Positions 40,295-52,945 of a stretch of DNA of 64,000 nucleotides are shown in pieces. The notes below the pieces were generated by a model. The model did no database searches. It saw only the letters and a list, made by a program, of their open reading frames with translations, and had not been told where the DNA came from. The stretch lies in assembly GCF_027580225.2 (NCBI RefSeq), contig NC_073357.2, positions 44,416,001 through 44,480,000 on the forward strand, given 5' to 3'. Source of the stretch: Misgurnus anguillicaudatus (lineage: Eukaryota > Chordata > Actinopteri > Cypriniformes > Cobitidae). How positions within the stretch are numbered: the stretch's first letter is position 1; each line of letters opens with the position of its first letter. The translations under genes and the position numbers were made by a program.

Positions 40295-40866
40295 TGTGAC
40301 CCTGGACCACAAAACTGGGTCATAAGGTTATTTTTTATTGAGATTTACATTGATGTATGGTTTGTTAGGCTAGGACAGGGTTCCCCAAATCTTACCCTGG
40401 AGGGCCAGAACACTGCAGAGTTTAGCTCCAACCCTGATCAAACACACCTGAGCAAGCTATAGGTCTTCATGATCACTAGAAAATCACAGGTGTTTGATTA
40501 GGATTGGACCTAAACTCTGTAGTACTCCAGCCCGCCTACAAGATTTGGGGATCTCTAGGCTAGGACAATATTTGGCTAAGATACAACTATTTGAAAATCT
40601 GGAATCTGAGGGTGCAAAAAATCGAAATATTGAGAAAACCATTGTTTGTTGTGCAAATGAAGTCCTTAGCAAAATATATTACTAATGATAAATACATTTT
40701 TATATATTTATGGTAGAAAATGTACAAAATATATTCATGGAACATGATTTTTACTTAACATAATGTTTTTTGGCCTAAACAAATCAATAATATTGACCCA
40801 TACAATGCATTTTTGGCTTTATATCTGTGCAACTTATTTATTACTGGATTTGTGGTCCAGGGTCAC
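40295..40866. mobile_element. TIR element (tgtgaccctggaccacaaa), interrupted
   Basis: tgtgaccctggaccacaaa and tttgtggtccagggtcaca are a perfect 19-bp TIR. Interior A/T-rich, no ORF. A small MITE at 40378-40556 sits inside. The same family hosts the hAT-like insertion at 47389-47856. Confidence 0.9.
40378..40556. mobile_element. Small MITE (gcagagtttagctccaa family), copy 2
   Basis: gggttccccaaatcttaccc is mirrored by caagatttggggatctc. It is flanked by an identical 12-base string taggctaggaca at 40366-40377 and 40557-40568, which contains the target duplication. Confidence 0.85.
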
Positions 40867-41034
40867 ATTTGGCTTCAGCTGTTTATAAATACGGACTGTA
40901 CCAGTATGCACCTCTGCACTACAAATATGGACTCTTAAATGTGTATTTTTATAAAGGGTACCGCCTCAGTGAGAGCCAGGGACCATTTTTTGACTTTTTT
41001 TGTGTCACATGTCACAAACCAACTGTATGCAAAT

Positions 41035-42088
41035 TAGGGTTGTGCTAATGGACGATATCATCCAGACACCAACGTGATGCCACGCCCCCCGCCCCACTCC
41101 GCTGCGAGTCGACACACAAGTTTGTATGCGCCCCCCGCAAATTATTTTAGCACCAGCCGCCACTGCTATAGTTAACCTAAAATCTTTACAGGAGTTTGTC
41201 TATAAATTGAAAATATAACTAATGCATATATTAAATACTGTAGTCTATGCCAGAGATGTGACGTGTGTTAATCTTGGCTTTTTACATGTTGTACATTTAA
41301 CTTAAAATATGTAATTTTGTACAAGAACACAGCCCATATTAATACATTATTAGTAGCCTATTGTAGTGTGTCGGGAGATTGTGCTCATTGTTACATAGCT
41401 CTGTGACGTTACTGCACTGAAGCGGCAGTTTAAGATATAAACCCAGAATTCAGCGAACGTCAAAAACAATAAAACGGGGACAACACTCCAACCGAAATGG
41501 TGGATTTACATACACAGACAATGTTTGAATTTCGATGTTTCTGGCCAGAAATACCAACTTGTTCACTTTGTCTGGTTTTAATAAGCTGCGGATTGAAGTG
41601 CCGGCTACTCCTCGCGGTGCTGAAGACCCACCCTGACGGAGATATTTACGTGCAACCTATTGGAAAGCGCGGAGGAGTCATTTGGATAGTAAAATAACGA
41701 ATTATAGCTTTAAAATAGAAGAACAAATATTTATGTAAAAAGATAATTTAAAAAAGTGCTCTTCTTAAGTGAAATAAAGCTACTTTTCCCCCTTATGTGC
41801 AACGTATTGGAAAGAGTCATTAGTTGGGTTAGTAAAATAACGAAATTATTTCGAAATAAAGCTTTAATTAACTTACAAAATAGTATTTATGTAAAGATAT
41901 ATATTAAAATAAAAAGTGCACAACTCTTCTTAAGTGGAAGTAATAAAGTAAAATAACGACTAATAATTATATAATAACGAATAATAACGAAAATTAAAAT
42001 ACCCCTCCGCCTAACGACATCATCGTCCATCGCGATGGTTTACGTAATCTTCGTCAACTGCCAATTTAGGGGACATCGCCCAACCCTA
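41035..42088. mobile_element. hAT-like non-autonomous element with perfect 8-bp target duplication
   Basis: Begins tagggttgtgctaatggacg and ends catcgcccaaccctaa-type sequence; the outer bases TAGGGTTG / CAACCCTA pair exactly. Both flanks read atgcaaat (41027-41034 and 42089-42096). It is 1,054 bp with no transposase ORF. The 8-bp duplication and tagggttg end point to the hAT superfamily. Confidence 0.9.
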
Positions 42089-42188
42089 ATGCAAATGGTT
42101 CGTTAAAAGTACCTAGCACAAACTTTCAGTTTTCTAACATTTGTCCAAACTTGTTTCTGTTGTTCCCAGTCTAAAAGATATTCTTTAC

Positions 42189-42438
42189 CTGTAATGTTTA
42201 TGTGAACAGTGGTGAATGCTGCTAGTGGTACAGGAGCCACGTTCTGAGCTCGAACCCTTAGCATGAAGTGGCGGGTGGTCTCATAATCCAGGGGCTCTGC
42301 AACTAGGATAGAGGCGGAGCCATCTTCACGATTTGGGGTTAGATAGAAACGAACAGGCATGTTGCTCTCTGGAACCAATCCATCCTCCAAGTTATAAGTC
42401 ACTCTTGGGTCACCCAGTGGAGAAGTGGCCTTGATAGT
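42189..42438 (-). CDS. Cadherin exon 6 of window: body of an EC repeat
   Basis: 250-bp exon, phase 0 in and phase 1 out. It encodes TIKATSPLGDPRVTYNLEDG, an extended loop with MPVRFYLTPNREDGSASILV, then LDYETTRHFMLRVRAQNVAP and the strand FTTVHINIT that leads to the next linker. LDYE replaces the more usual LDRE. This repeat is closely similar to the corresponding CadN repeat as I recall it. The acceptor is ccttacag and the donor ATTACAG|gtaaag. The last G joins AT of exon 7 to form the first Asp of DVNDN. Confidence 0.93.
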
Positions 42439-42563
42439 CTGTAAGGAGGAAAGTGAAAGTACAATATTGATGCAATAAATTACAATAGGGTGTGTCATTG
42501 TTAGGCAGACCCTATTTAGAACAAAACCTTCAGTACTTTATTGGTCTTGTAAAATGATTACTA

Positions 42564-42800
42564 TGGGGTGGTTTACCGGACAGGGATTAGACTAGTCCTA
42601 GACTAAAATAAATGTAAGAGCTGTTCAAATTGAAAACAAATTGACATATCTTAAAATACATCAGTACCCTTAGTTTTGCCTCAGAATGCACGCCAGTAAT
42701 GTTTTTAGTAAGGCATGTTTGTTAAAACTAGCTATATTTCCTAACTAAACTGAGGCCTAGTCCTGGCTTAAGCTAATTCCTTGTCCGGGAAACCACCCCA
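42564..42800. mobile_element. Palindromic MITE (tggggtggtttaccggaca)
   Basis: tggggtggtttaccggacag at the left and tgtccgggaaaccacccca at the right, with internal gactagtcctagac / ggcctagtcctgg pairing. 237 bp. Partner copies at 51521-51761 and 51762-51938. Confidence 0.88.
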
Positions 42801-44584
42801 TTAAGAATATTTAAGACCCAGACATTTAAAAAGTCTGCTATGATTTCTTGTAAATAAACCACAGCTATCCAACCACTTCAAGGCTTGAACTATTTGTTTT
42901 CAATTCTAATATAAAAATTGGTAGTGACATTAAAGGAACCTCATGAAAAAATATGCAATGTTATGAAAAAGAAATTGAACAGTGATTGAACATAGATTGA
43001 TCACCACATACAACATTACAGACTTCAATAACTTCAAACATTAGATGGATTTCAACTTGGGATGAAGGCAATATTATACAGCAAAAAAAAAAAAGATCTT
43101 GTGACCTCATTTACCAGCCCTTCACTATTGTCTGTATATTGCTTGCATTCAGCAGACTGCTTAGAATCACAGCTTCAAAATTCAACAACAGAAATGTTAT
43201 TGATGTTTTAAAATGAACACGTTCAGTTCTTAACACATATTTAAATTTCTTTTTAAGAACTTTCGATGGTAGGTGTGCAGGTTTCGGTAATTTATGGAGA
43301 CTTGAAGCAGAATACATGTAGTGTATATAAAGATGAACAGAAGTGGATTTATGTAGCGGTCCTATTTACTCGCCTCACTGGATTTTCTCTCATCTGCTGA
43401 ACGATGCACTGTTCTATTCTCATCTCATCACATGACTCACAACAATGAAATCAATATCAAAGTAAATGCAGCAGGAAAAATAAACTGTGTATTTGTCACA
43501 ACAAAGATAACATGGAAGCACTTCAGAAACCTGCAATAACTAAATAATGGCAACATATAGGATTCAGCACTTTAGGGATCCAGTTAATCATAATAAATAT
43601 ATATTTCACAAACTGAAGTGTCTGCTGAATACCTAAATGTAAATGTGCTCAGCTGCGTTTGTTTACATGACATCGTGTTTTACTCAGTGGGGTTCAATGC
43701 TGATTAAATTCAGTAATATGAAGGCACTTTTGTTAAACTTTTCGTTTGAATTGGGCTTTTAAGTAAGTTTGCAGTTGAGATTGTTATTTTTCATCATTTC
43801 CTGCCCTATATGGATTTATCACTGGTCTGCGGTCTGTCTATTTTTGCTTTAGGAGAATTTAAATGAAATGAAAAAAAACTATAAGCCGAGGTTAACTACA
43901 AATCAAGAAAATAAGCTTCCTATCCAAACACGAAAAAAGCATTTATACGCAAGATCAATTACAAAGCCAAGAATGAGTGTTCATATTTCCTTTTCCTAGC
44001 ATTTTTTTCTTCATGGTGATGTTGCCCGGTTTATTTAATCTGCTTTTCATAAAATGTTCATCCACAATAATGATGGCCTCAATAGCAATAAGTATTCCAG
44101 GAAATTTTGCATATTAATGCGTTCAGCGCATTTGTTACCAAATGAAAGAGCAGAAAAATAAATGTCCATAAATAATGTAGTGACTCATGGATTGGCTTAT
44201 TTCCTAACCAGTGAATATAATAAAGCAGACTCCTTAAAATTTAAAACAGGGGATCAGATAATTCATGGCTGAGAGAGGGAGATATAACGAAGTGGAAAAT
44301 AAAGCTTACACTATTATTGAGCATCTTAGTTGTTTGAAAGGACTGTGTGTATGTGTGTGTCTGTAATGATTTGACCCACATAAATGTATACATAGATTGC
44401 CCCACATAGAGTTAACACGTGCACCATTTTGGAACGATCCAATTGCTGGTAATAAAATCACAGTTTTTCAGGATATCACATGATGCACCCTCTAGTTTGT
44501 AAACCCTGCAGAGATTTATATTCCCCCCAAAAATGGGCTAACCTTTCACGGTTGAGAATGTGTTGTTTTTATATGTTTATTAAC
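42801..44584. other. Intron between exons 6 and 5, nothing recognised
   Basis: About 1.8 kb of A/T-rich, apparently unique sequence. No splice-bounded frame. Confidence 0.4.
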
Positions 44585-44972
44585 TTAAAAGTGCAGTGTG
44601 TAAATTTTAGCGGCATCTAGTGGTGAGGTTGCAAATTGCAACCAATGGCTTAGTCCACTGCTCTTCCCTCGCTTTTGAAACGCATAGAGAAGCTACGGTA
44701 GCCGCCACCAGAAAAACATGTCATCGACGTAGACAAATTATTCAAAAAGTTTGTCCGTTAAGGGCTTCTGTAGAAACATGGCGGTAGAAACATGGCGACT
44801 TCCACTGTGGGGGTCCCTCGGTGTATGAAATAAAAACGTCTCATTCTAAGGTAATAAAAACATAATGGTTCATTATTAAATGGTCTTTATACACACATGA
44901 TAATATTGTTTTGTATATTATTTAGCATTTCTGTCAAGAGATCCTTTTAAAAATTAAACCCTGCATCTTTAA
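44585..44972. mobile_element. TTAA-bounded MITE, copy 2
   Basis: Opposite orientation to 20569-20945: starts ttaaaagtgcagtgtgtaaa, includes gcatctagtggtgaggttgc, and ends taaaccctgcatctttaa. TTAA at both edges. Confidence 0.85.
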
Positions 44973-45406
44973 TGTTACAGGTTTTAACTAGTAACCTTAA
45001 AGTGTTAGCAAACATTTTCATATAGGTGTTAGTTTAACAATTATAATGTAACATGGAGGTCTATGGGAATTGACTCCCTTTTGGAGCCAGTCTCTAGCGG
45101 CCAGTCTATGGATTGCAGTTTAAGTCACTTCCATGCTGGCTTCATCAAAGAGGTCGGAAGGTTGCCCTCGGTATAACTACAGTTACGGACTCTTGCTTTT
45201 GAGTGTTCACAAACCTTTTTGGCAAGGTTGCCAGATTTGCGCAAAAAAACCAATAGCCAAAATACGAACACTTTATTTTTTATAAGTAAAATAATCCTTC
45301 AACTTTTAGCCTGCAATAAAAACCTGCAATATGGCGGACAACTTGCGTATAGTGGTCCATAGAAACAGTCACTAATGAGAGATCTATGTATAATATATAT
45401 ATATAT

Positions 45407-46433
<1,027 letters not shown>

Positions 46434-47047
46434 TTGGCCTACATCATAGGGACAAAAATGTAAAACAGTTTGTGTGAGGGATAGGACATAGCAAATTAGC
46501 TCAGTAAAAAATGGAAAGCCTAGTTGACAGGAGTACCAACATGTTTTTGTGTGCACCCGTGAATGTGTTTTGTGACAGACAATGCTGTGCGGTCGAGCAG
46601 AAAGCGGAGACTGTCAGTTGTAGCCGCTAGTACATGACGGTGAAGTTGACAGTGTCTGGGAACTCGTGGCCCTTACAGAATATCCACAAATGTATTGTGG
46701 AATTAAAACTCCTACACATCCATCACAGCATTCCTTCGGCACACATTTGAAAGACATGGTAATGAATAGTGTTCCTCAAAGGCAAAACTATTAAATCACT
46801 CATAAAAGCGTTTATGTTTGCTTTGGTTTTCAATTTAAGTTTACTTAGCAATGGTGAATCAACATCAATATAAATATCTGAAACCATTACAAAATGTTTG
46901 TTACTTACTCTAATCCCCAGTGCTATTATTTAAATGAGGTAAAAGGCAGGCTCACATTTACATAACTAAAGCATCTGTCCTTCAGTTCTAGCGCATTATA
47001 CGTTCCTGCACATTATACCTCTTTAGAGATATATGTTAAGTACATAC

Positions 47048-47215
47048 CACAACTGGAGTGTCTCTGACAGTGTTTTCAGGTATGACAACCTCGTAGCTGT
47101 CCTTCTCCCACTGCGGCGGCTGGTTCTTCACGTTAGTAATGGTGACTGCCAGCTCAACTGAACTGCTGCGGTTTCCTCCATCTGTAGCTATGATCTGTCT
47201 GCTGATGTAGGTCCT
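47048..47215 (-). CDS. Cadherin exon 5 of window: end of EC repeat and start of next
   Basis: 168-bp exon, exactly 56 codons, phase 0 on both sides. It starts RTYISRQIIATDGGNRSSS, directly continuing the QPISQ end of exon 4, and runs through an ITNVKNQPPQWEKDSYE linker into IPENTVRDTPVV, the Glu-containing start of the next EC. The linker lacks the normal DxNDN (NVKNQPPQW), a known feature of some CadN-type repeats and expected to give a weaker or calcium-free joint. The acceptor is gtgtccag and the donor GTTGTG|gtatgt. Confidence 0.92.
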
Positions 47216-47388
47216 CTGGACACAAACAGATAGTGATAGATTACTGACATGTCAAATAAAATACAGATTAAAATGAATGTTAACAGTTCTGGAGCTATTA
47301 TTGTTTTATATTTTACCCAGAATTTGCATTGATATATAGTTAAAATGCATTAATATTTGTGACCCTGGACCACAAAACCAGTCATATG

Positions 47389-47856
47389 CAGTGGCAGCTT
47401 GTGACTGCTCTTCTAAGGGGCGCTAATTCAAAATATGTGTTCGAAGTGTCATGTGTGTCGCTCGTGTTTTCAAAATATGTGTTTGTTGCATCATGTGAAC
47501 CATGTGCATCAAGTGTCTTGTCAAAATAAATGCCTGCTGGAGACACATCAAATACGTTTATGATAAAAGAGACGCTCACGTTCACAAAATACAAGCGAAA
47601 CACTCCCTTAACAGTAAACTCTGATTATGCGAGTATCTGGCAAACGTGAGCGTCTCTTTTATCATAAACCCTTTAGACACGTCTGCACTGCAGCAGGCAC
47701 TTATTTTGACAAGTCACATGATGCATATAGGTTCACTCAACGCGGCGAACACATTATTTGAACACATAATTACAAACCACACACATGACGGGGTACATAC
47801 ATGTTGTGACAAACTTTGCATCGTGCACCCTCGAAAAAAGTCACCGGCCGCCACTG
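47389..47856. mobile_element. hAT-like fold-back MITE, copy B, perfect 8-bp target duplication
   Basis: Starts cagtggcagcttgtgactgc and ends tcaccggccgccactg. Internal arms tttatgataaaagagacgct / agcgtctcttttatcataaa. Flanks gtcatatg at 47381-47388 and 47857-47864 are identical. The target is a gaccctggaccacaaaac repeat like 40295-40866. It lies 173 bp upstream (gene sense) of cadherin exon 5. Confidence 0.93.
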
Positions 47857-48002
47857 GTCATATGGGTCATTATTTGCCACAGTCATTATTTGATATAAAT
47901 ATTTAAAAATCTGGACGCAAAAAAAATCGCAAAAATATTGGGAAAATCACCTTTGAAGGTGTCCAAATAAAGTCATTAGCACTGCATTTACAAAAAGAAA
48001 GA

Positions 48003-48125
<123 letters not shown>

Positions 48126-48680
48126 TTTTTCCATGATAGATTTTCATATTTTCCATAAATATATAATTACATTTATTTTATAATGCAAACATTTAACATA
48201 ATTTTACAATTTATTGATAAAAGTTATTTTACTTAAAATTTAAAAGTCATCTAATATGACATTATTTTCCTGGTCTCAGGTGTCCCTAGAATGTGTCTGT
48301 GAAATTTCAGCTCCAAATACCCTTTAGATTATTTATGATGCCATGTTGAGAATGTCAGTTTTGGTTGTTCAGTGAAAAGTGCTGTTTTGTGTGTGGCATC
48401 AAAGTCACACTAAATGGAAAAAGCGATTATCTTATTTTCTCAGAGTGATGTATATGTGCGTGAAACGGATTCTGAAATGAAAAAGATAGGGCTGGACTTG
48501 AATTTGTCCATAAAGAATTGATTGGATTGTTTGAAGTTGGGTCATGTTACTACTTGCTAATCGCTGCAATCTTTTCCCTGACCCCACCCACCTGTCATAC
48601 CATATGACCGAAGTAAAGAGAGATCGTTTCGAGGAGGGGAAGAGATTTTTGATTAAAGATTATGAGGGCTCAATATTCTT

Positions 48681-49201
48681 CAACCCAATATCACGCAAAT
48701 ACGTGACTATTTCACGTATTGACCAACGTGAAAATGTCACGTTTTGCCGCGTTTGAACGTGAGCATGTCACGTTTTCTGTTTGTGTCACTGTCACGTATT
48801 GGTTACTCAACTTTTTTGTCCTAATTCCTTACCATTGTCGCTTTGTTTTAGGGTTAGATTTACATAAAATGACATCCTTACCTAAACAAACTCTAACCCC
48901 AACGTCAGGCGACAATTGGTTAAAGTTTAGAAAATATAAAAGAATAAGTCTTGTATCTTTTTTTTATAAACCAATACTTAAAGTGACAAATACTTAAGGT
49001 GACATATAACGCAAGCACCAAACCTAACCCTAAACCGAAGCGACAATGGTTTGAAAATAGGACAAAAAAGTTGAGTAACCAATACGTGACAGTGACACAA
49101 ACAGAAAAGCGTGACATGCTCACGTTCAAACGCGGCAAAACGTGACATTTTCACGTTGGTCCATACGTGAAATAGTCACGTATTTGCGTGATATAGGGTT
49201 G
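48681..49201. mobile_element. Long-TIR fold-back element (caacccaatatcacgcaaat)
   Basis: Left arm caacccaatatcacgcaaat then acgtgactatttcacgtat and further cacgttttgccgcgtttgaa; the right arm is the inverse to 49201 (ttcaaacgcggcaaaacgtg, atttgcgtgatatagggttg). Arms of about 170 bp contain several acgtga palindromes. tattctt flanks both ends (48674-48680 and 49202-49208), a probable target duplication. Telomere-like ctaaccctaaacc lies inside. Confidence 0.9.
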
Positions 49202-49444
49202 TATTCTTACAAAATATTCTAACACATTACAGTTTTTCATTTCAATTTCATTGCGACTTTAAATGCAAATGAGCTGCTGCTTCCCTCCCAGTTTACTGTT
49301 ATCTATACTGAAAACATACAGCATTTTTAATAAGACAGTCATCCTACTTCATTGTTCATAATGATCATGCTGTAATGAGTTATGTAAAGAAGATTTAAAA
49401 TCGAATTTATGACCTAACTCTGGTCTTTAGATGATTTAGATGGT

Positions 49445-49617
49445 TATTGGCAGGGTGGTTAGAGAGTCGGGCTTGTAAGCTGAAGGTCGCCGGTTCGAGT
49501 CTCACAGCTGAAAGGCTGCATCTGAGTTGCCCATGAGCAAGGCACCTGTCCCCCAGTATTAGGGTGCTGCAATAATAGCTACCTACTGCTCCGGGTGTGT
49601 GTGTTTTCACGACTTGC

Positions 49618-49670
<53 letters not shown>

Positions 49671-49745
49671 ACTCCTCAATGGGATGGGTTAAATGCAATT
49701 TCGAGTATGGGTTACCATGCTTAACAAAATATGTCACATTCACAC
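49445..49745 (+). mobile_element. tRNA-derived SINE
   Basis: The head contains a tRNA-like A box region (ggtggttagagagtcggg, 49455-49472) and a B box (ggttcgagtctc, 49492-49503), the internal RNA polymerase III promoter. The body contains gagcaaggcacctgtccccc, the central domain typical of fish tRNA SINEs, then a (GT)n run (about 49621-49668) and gggttaaatgcaatttcgag near the 3' end. Not a functional tRNA: no cloverleaf closes. Confidence 0.8.
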
Positions 49746-50549
49746 TTTAAAGCAGTTTTCTCAAATTTTTTTGGAATTCCCAACTTTGGAGGTAGGGAAG
49801 GGTCCTGAGCTCCACCTGTCCCCAATTGCCCCAACAAAATGGTATTTAAGTAGGCTTTAATTTAAACTGCTGAAATCATATTTTAAATCACATCATATTT
49901 TAAAACATAACAGCATTAAACAATTTCAATAGAGAAAATAAATGCGCAAATGTATTATCACTTTGCATGTGATAAGACTTTGTTCCAAAGTAAATATTAA
50001 TAATGCATTAATAAAGTCATCGTCCTTTTTTTGGCTGTTTTTTTGGTTGATTAGGTTCACTGGTTGTCTTGGTTTTCTCTGCTGGTGCCGAATCTCTAGT
50101 TTTCTTTTCATTCCATGTCACAAACGTATCCATTGTTACTGTAACTTTTGTGCTTCTCCACATTTAAGTTTTTGATCCGCTTTAATTAACATTCAGACAT
50201 TAATTCATTCTTGAAGGCTATGGTTCCGCGTGACTTTTTCTTCACAGTTTAATGTTGTTTTAAATTAGGCTTATATTTAAATGTGTCGTTTTTAGTGTAT
50301 GGTCAATAAAGATGGGCACAAAAATTACCAAATTTTCTCCAATTTGTCACGCCCCACTTGTAATGTTCCTATTGCCCTCCATTGGGGACCGTCCCCACAC
50401 TTTGAGAAACGCTGCTTTAAAGCGACATCAGTTTGCTTAGAAAATACCAACAGCTTGAGACTGTTGAGGTTTAACAAGAATTTAAAAAAGGAGTGGGGTT
50501 TTTATCATAGCAGTGTGGTTGTACACACACAAGTGACACACAATTATGT

Positions 50550-51253
50550 TTAAAGGAATAGTCTACTCATTTTCAATATTAAAATATGTTATTACCTTAA
50601 CTAAGAATTGTTGATACATCCCTCTATCATATGTGTGCGTGCATAAGATAGCATTTAGCTTAGCCCCATTCATTCAATGGTACCATTTAGAGATAAAGTT
50701 AGAAGTGACCAAACACATCAACGTTTTTCCTATTTAAGACGAGTAGTTATACGAGCAATTTTGGTGGTACAAAATAAAACGTATCGCTTTTCTACGCGGA
50801 TTTAAAAGAGGAACTATATTTTATGGCGTAATAGCACTTTTGGGAGTACTTCGACTCACCTGAAAAGTCCGCTCCCCTTCTCACTCTCATAATGGGAGAG
50901 GGAGGGTGTTACTGCGCCGAGTCGAAGTACTCCCAAAAGTGCTATTACGCCATAAAATATAGTTCCTCTTTTAAATCTGCTTAGAAAAGCGCTACGTTTT
51001 ATTTTGTACCACCAAACTTGCTCGTATAACTACTTGTCTTAAATAGGAAAAACGTTAATGTGTTTGGTCACTTCTAATTTTATCTCTAAATGGTACCATT
51101 GAATGAATGGGGCTAAGCTAAATGCTATCGAAGCGTCGCAGCACGCTCCAGCGCTTACGTGCACGCACACAGATGATAGAGGGATGTATCAACAATTCTT
51201 AGTTAAGGAAATAACATATTTTAATATTGAAAATGAGTAGACTATTCCTTTAA
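50550..51253. mobile_element. Near-perfect 704-bp palindromic TTAA element
   Basis: Starts ttaaaggaatagtctactca and ends tgagtagactattcctttaa. The pairing continues almost without break through gatacatccctctatc, ccattcattcaatggtacc, taaaatatagttcctctttt and gagtcgaagtactcccaaaa to a central spacer at about 50865-50920. TTAA at both edges. No ORF. Confidence 0.92.
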
Positions 51254-51520
51254 ACAAAACATAAAAATAAATTTCTATATTAGGTGAACTTTAATTCTAA
51301 CACTATGTCCCATAAATGTTACTAAAGCCTATTTTAAACTACTTCTCAAAAGTTTATTTTATAAAGTGCATGTGATTACCAAGGAGACAATGATAAAGAG
51401 CATGCTTAAAAAAGTAAAAAGAAAAACAATCACATAATACTTTTACTGAGAGTCATTTTTTTCAGTCAAGCTAAAAATATGCATTATTTAGCATACACAT
51501 ATTGTGTGTTTTATTCCATA

Positions 51521-51761
51521 TGGGGGCAGATTCCCAGAAAGGGTTTAGATGAATCCAGGACTAGGCCTTAGTTATTTTAGGACATTTAAGTACTTTTTAC
51601 AAACAAACTTACAAAAAACATTACTGTCATGCTTTTTGAGACAAAACAATGGGACTGATATCTGTTAAGATATGTCAGTGCAAGATGTTTTTAAATGTTG
51701 GCAGCTTAAACATGCATTTTAGTCTGGTACTAAAATATGTCCTATCCGGGAAACTGACCCT
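51521..51761. mobile_element. Palindromic MITE, copy 2 of the 42564-42800 family
   Basis: tgggggcagattcccagaaa and atccgggaaactgaccct-a ends, with internal gactaggccttag and actgacatatctt-like segments. Followed directly by a second, truncated member. Confidence 0.75.
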
Positions 51762-51936
51762 ATGGGACCCTATTAGACTAGTCCTAGAGTAAAATTAATA
51801 TAAGAGCTGTCCAAACTGAAAACAACTTGCACTGACATATCTTAAAATACATCAGTGCCATTTGTTGTGCCTTAAAATGCACACAACTTATGTTTTAGTA
51901 AGGCATGTTTGTTAAAACTAGTTATATTCCCTAATT

Positions 51937-51938
<2 letters not shown>
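51762..51938. mobile_element. Truncated MITE of the same family
   Basis: Starts tgggaccctattagactagt, follows the 42564-42800 copy to cctaattaaac, then breaks off at a (CA)n run. Confidence 0.75.
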
Positions 51939-52029
<91 letters not shown>

Positions 52030-52030
52030 C
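51939..52030. repeat. (CA)n microsatellite, about 92 bp
   Basis: CA dinucleotide run with one G substitution near its end. The Cys/Val frame on the minus strand is artefactual. Confidence 0.97.
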
Positions 52031-52945
52031 GTCAACAAACACATCAAACTCAACATTTGACAAATCTCATTCGAGATGTTGCAGAAAAATAACAAAAAAT
52101 GGATAATGAGATGAATCGCATGCTGGACGTTGTTTTTTGTGAAAATAAATATAGTGAAACAGAGCATGTATTATGATATTTTGTTCTCAATCACTGTATG
52201 TGTATGTGTATAACAGCTCAAGTGTCACTGATGCTGTCTTTGTTCATAGCAACATTCTCTATATAATAAAAGTGGAATGATGTAAAATGACAGCTAAACA
52301 ATTTCCCCCACCCTCTGTAATCATATACAAAACGTACACACATACAAACAAACAAACATATAGACAGACGCACAAAACCTCACTATATACGTACACCAGC
52401 TGACATTAGACCTTGGTAGTCATAGCAACAACTTTACAAAGGTTGACAAAAGTGGTCCAATATCAAAAGATTTCAAATCTAAACACCTACTCGCACTCTC
52501 ATGAACAAATACACATCAATAATCGCTATTAATGCTTAAACAAGTCTTTTGTGCTAGATTTCTATGTATTCTATGGCATTTCACTGACTGCTTTTACAAA
52601 AAAACACAAATATCCGTAAAAGACCTTGTTAGCAGCCAATCAATGGTCAAGGCTGGATGCTCTGAATAACAGCGACAGACCTGCTACAAGTGTGAAACTT
52701 CTAAAATTCGCAAAAAGGACTATATAATATTCATCTTAAGGCAAGCCCAATTTTGGATTCATTTCAGCACACCTCCTGACCTCTATTACGGTTTAATGAG
52801 TCATTCTGCTGAACAGTATTTCTGTAAAGGCTCCAGTCTGAAACTTGTGTTTAAAATCAACCCTTCTGACCTTCCCTGTGGAGCGCCCACACACTCACAG
52901 GTAAATGCAGTATCGTCTTAAAAGCCTGTGTGGAGCAGGGCTGAC
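52031..52945. other. Intron between exons 5 and 4, donor-proximal part
   Basis: No coding signal up to the exon 4 donor at 52944-52945. I specifically looked here and across the whole intron for a separate micro-exon encoding the TGW-x-Y-V-x-QPISQ segment and found that segment instead directly continuous with exon 4. Confidence 0.6.

Larger units (their letters stand above)
40241..40990. mobile_element. MITE (cactggggcagtaacctt) split by a second element
   Basis: Left half at 40241-40294 (gttcactggggcagtaacct) and right half at 40867-40990 (aaagggtaccgcctcagtga) belong together as one inverted-repeat MITE, separated by a 572-bp element at 40295-40866. A relative lies in 63509-63655. Confidence 0.65.

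Noticed and set aside
41497..41697. 66-codon plus-strand open frame
   Set aside because: Inside the hAT-like element at 41035-42088; no transposase or host protein motif.
49445..49520. tRNA gene suggested by a B box
   Set aside because: Only A- and B-box-like strings are present; acceptor and anticodon stems do not close, and the context is a SINE.
52031..52930. Hypothetical separate micro-exon between exons 4 and 5
   Set aside because: The missing 16-residue segment was found directly downstream of exon 4 in the same frame, so no extra exon is needed.
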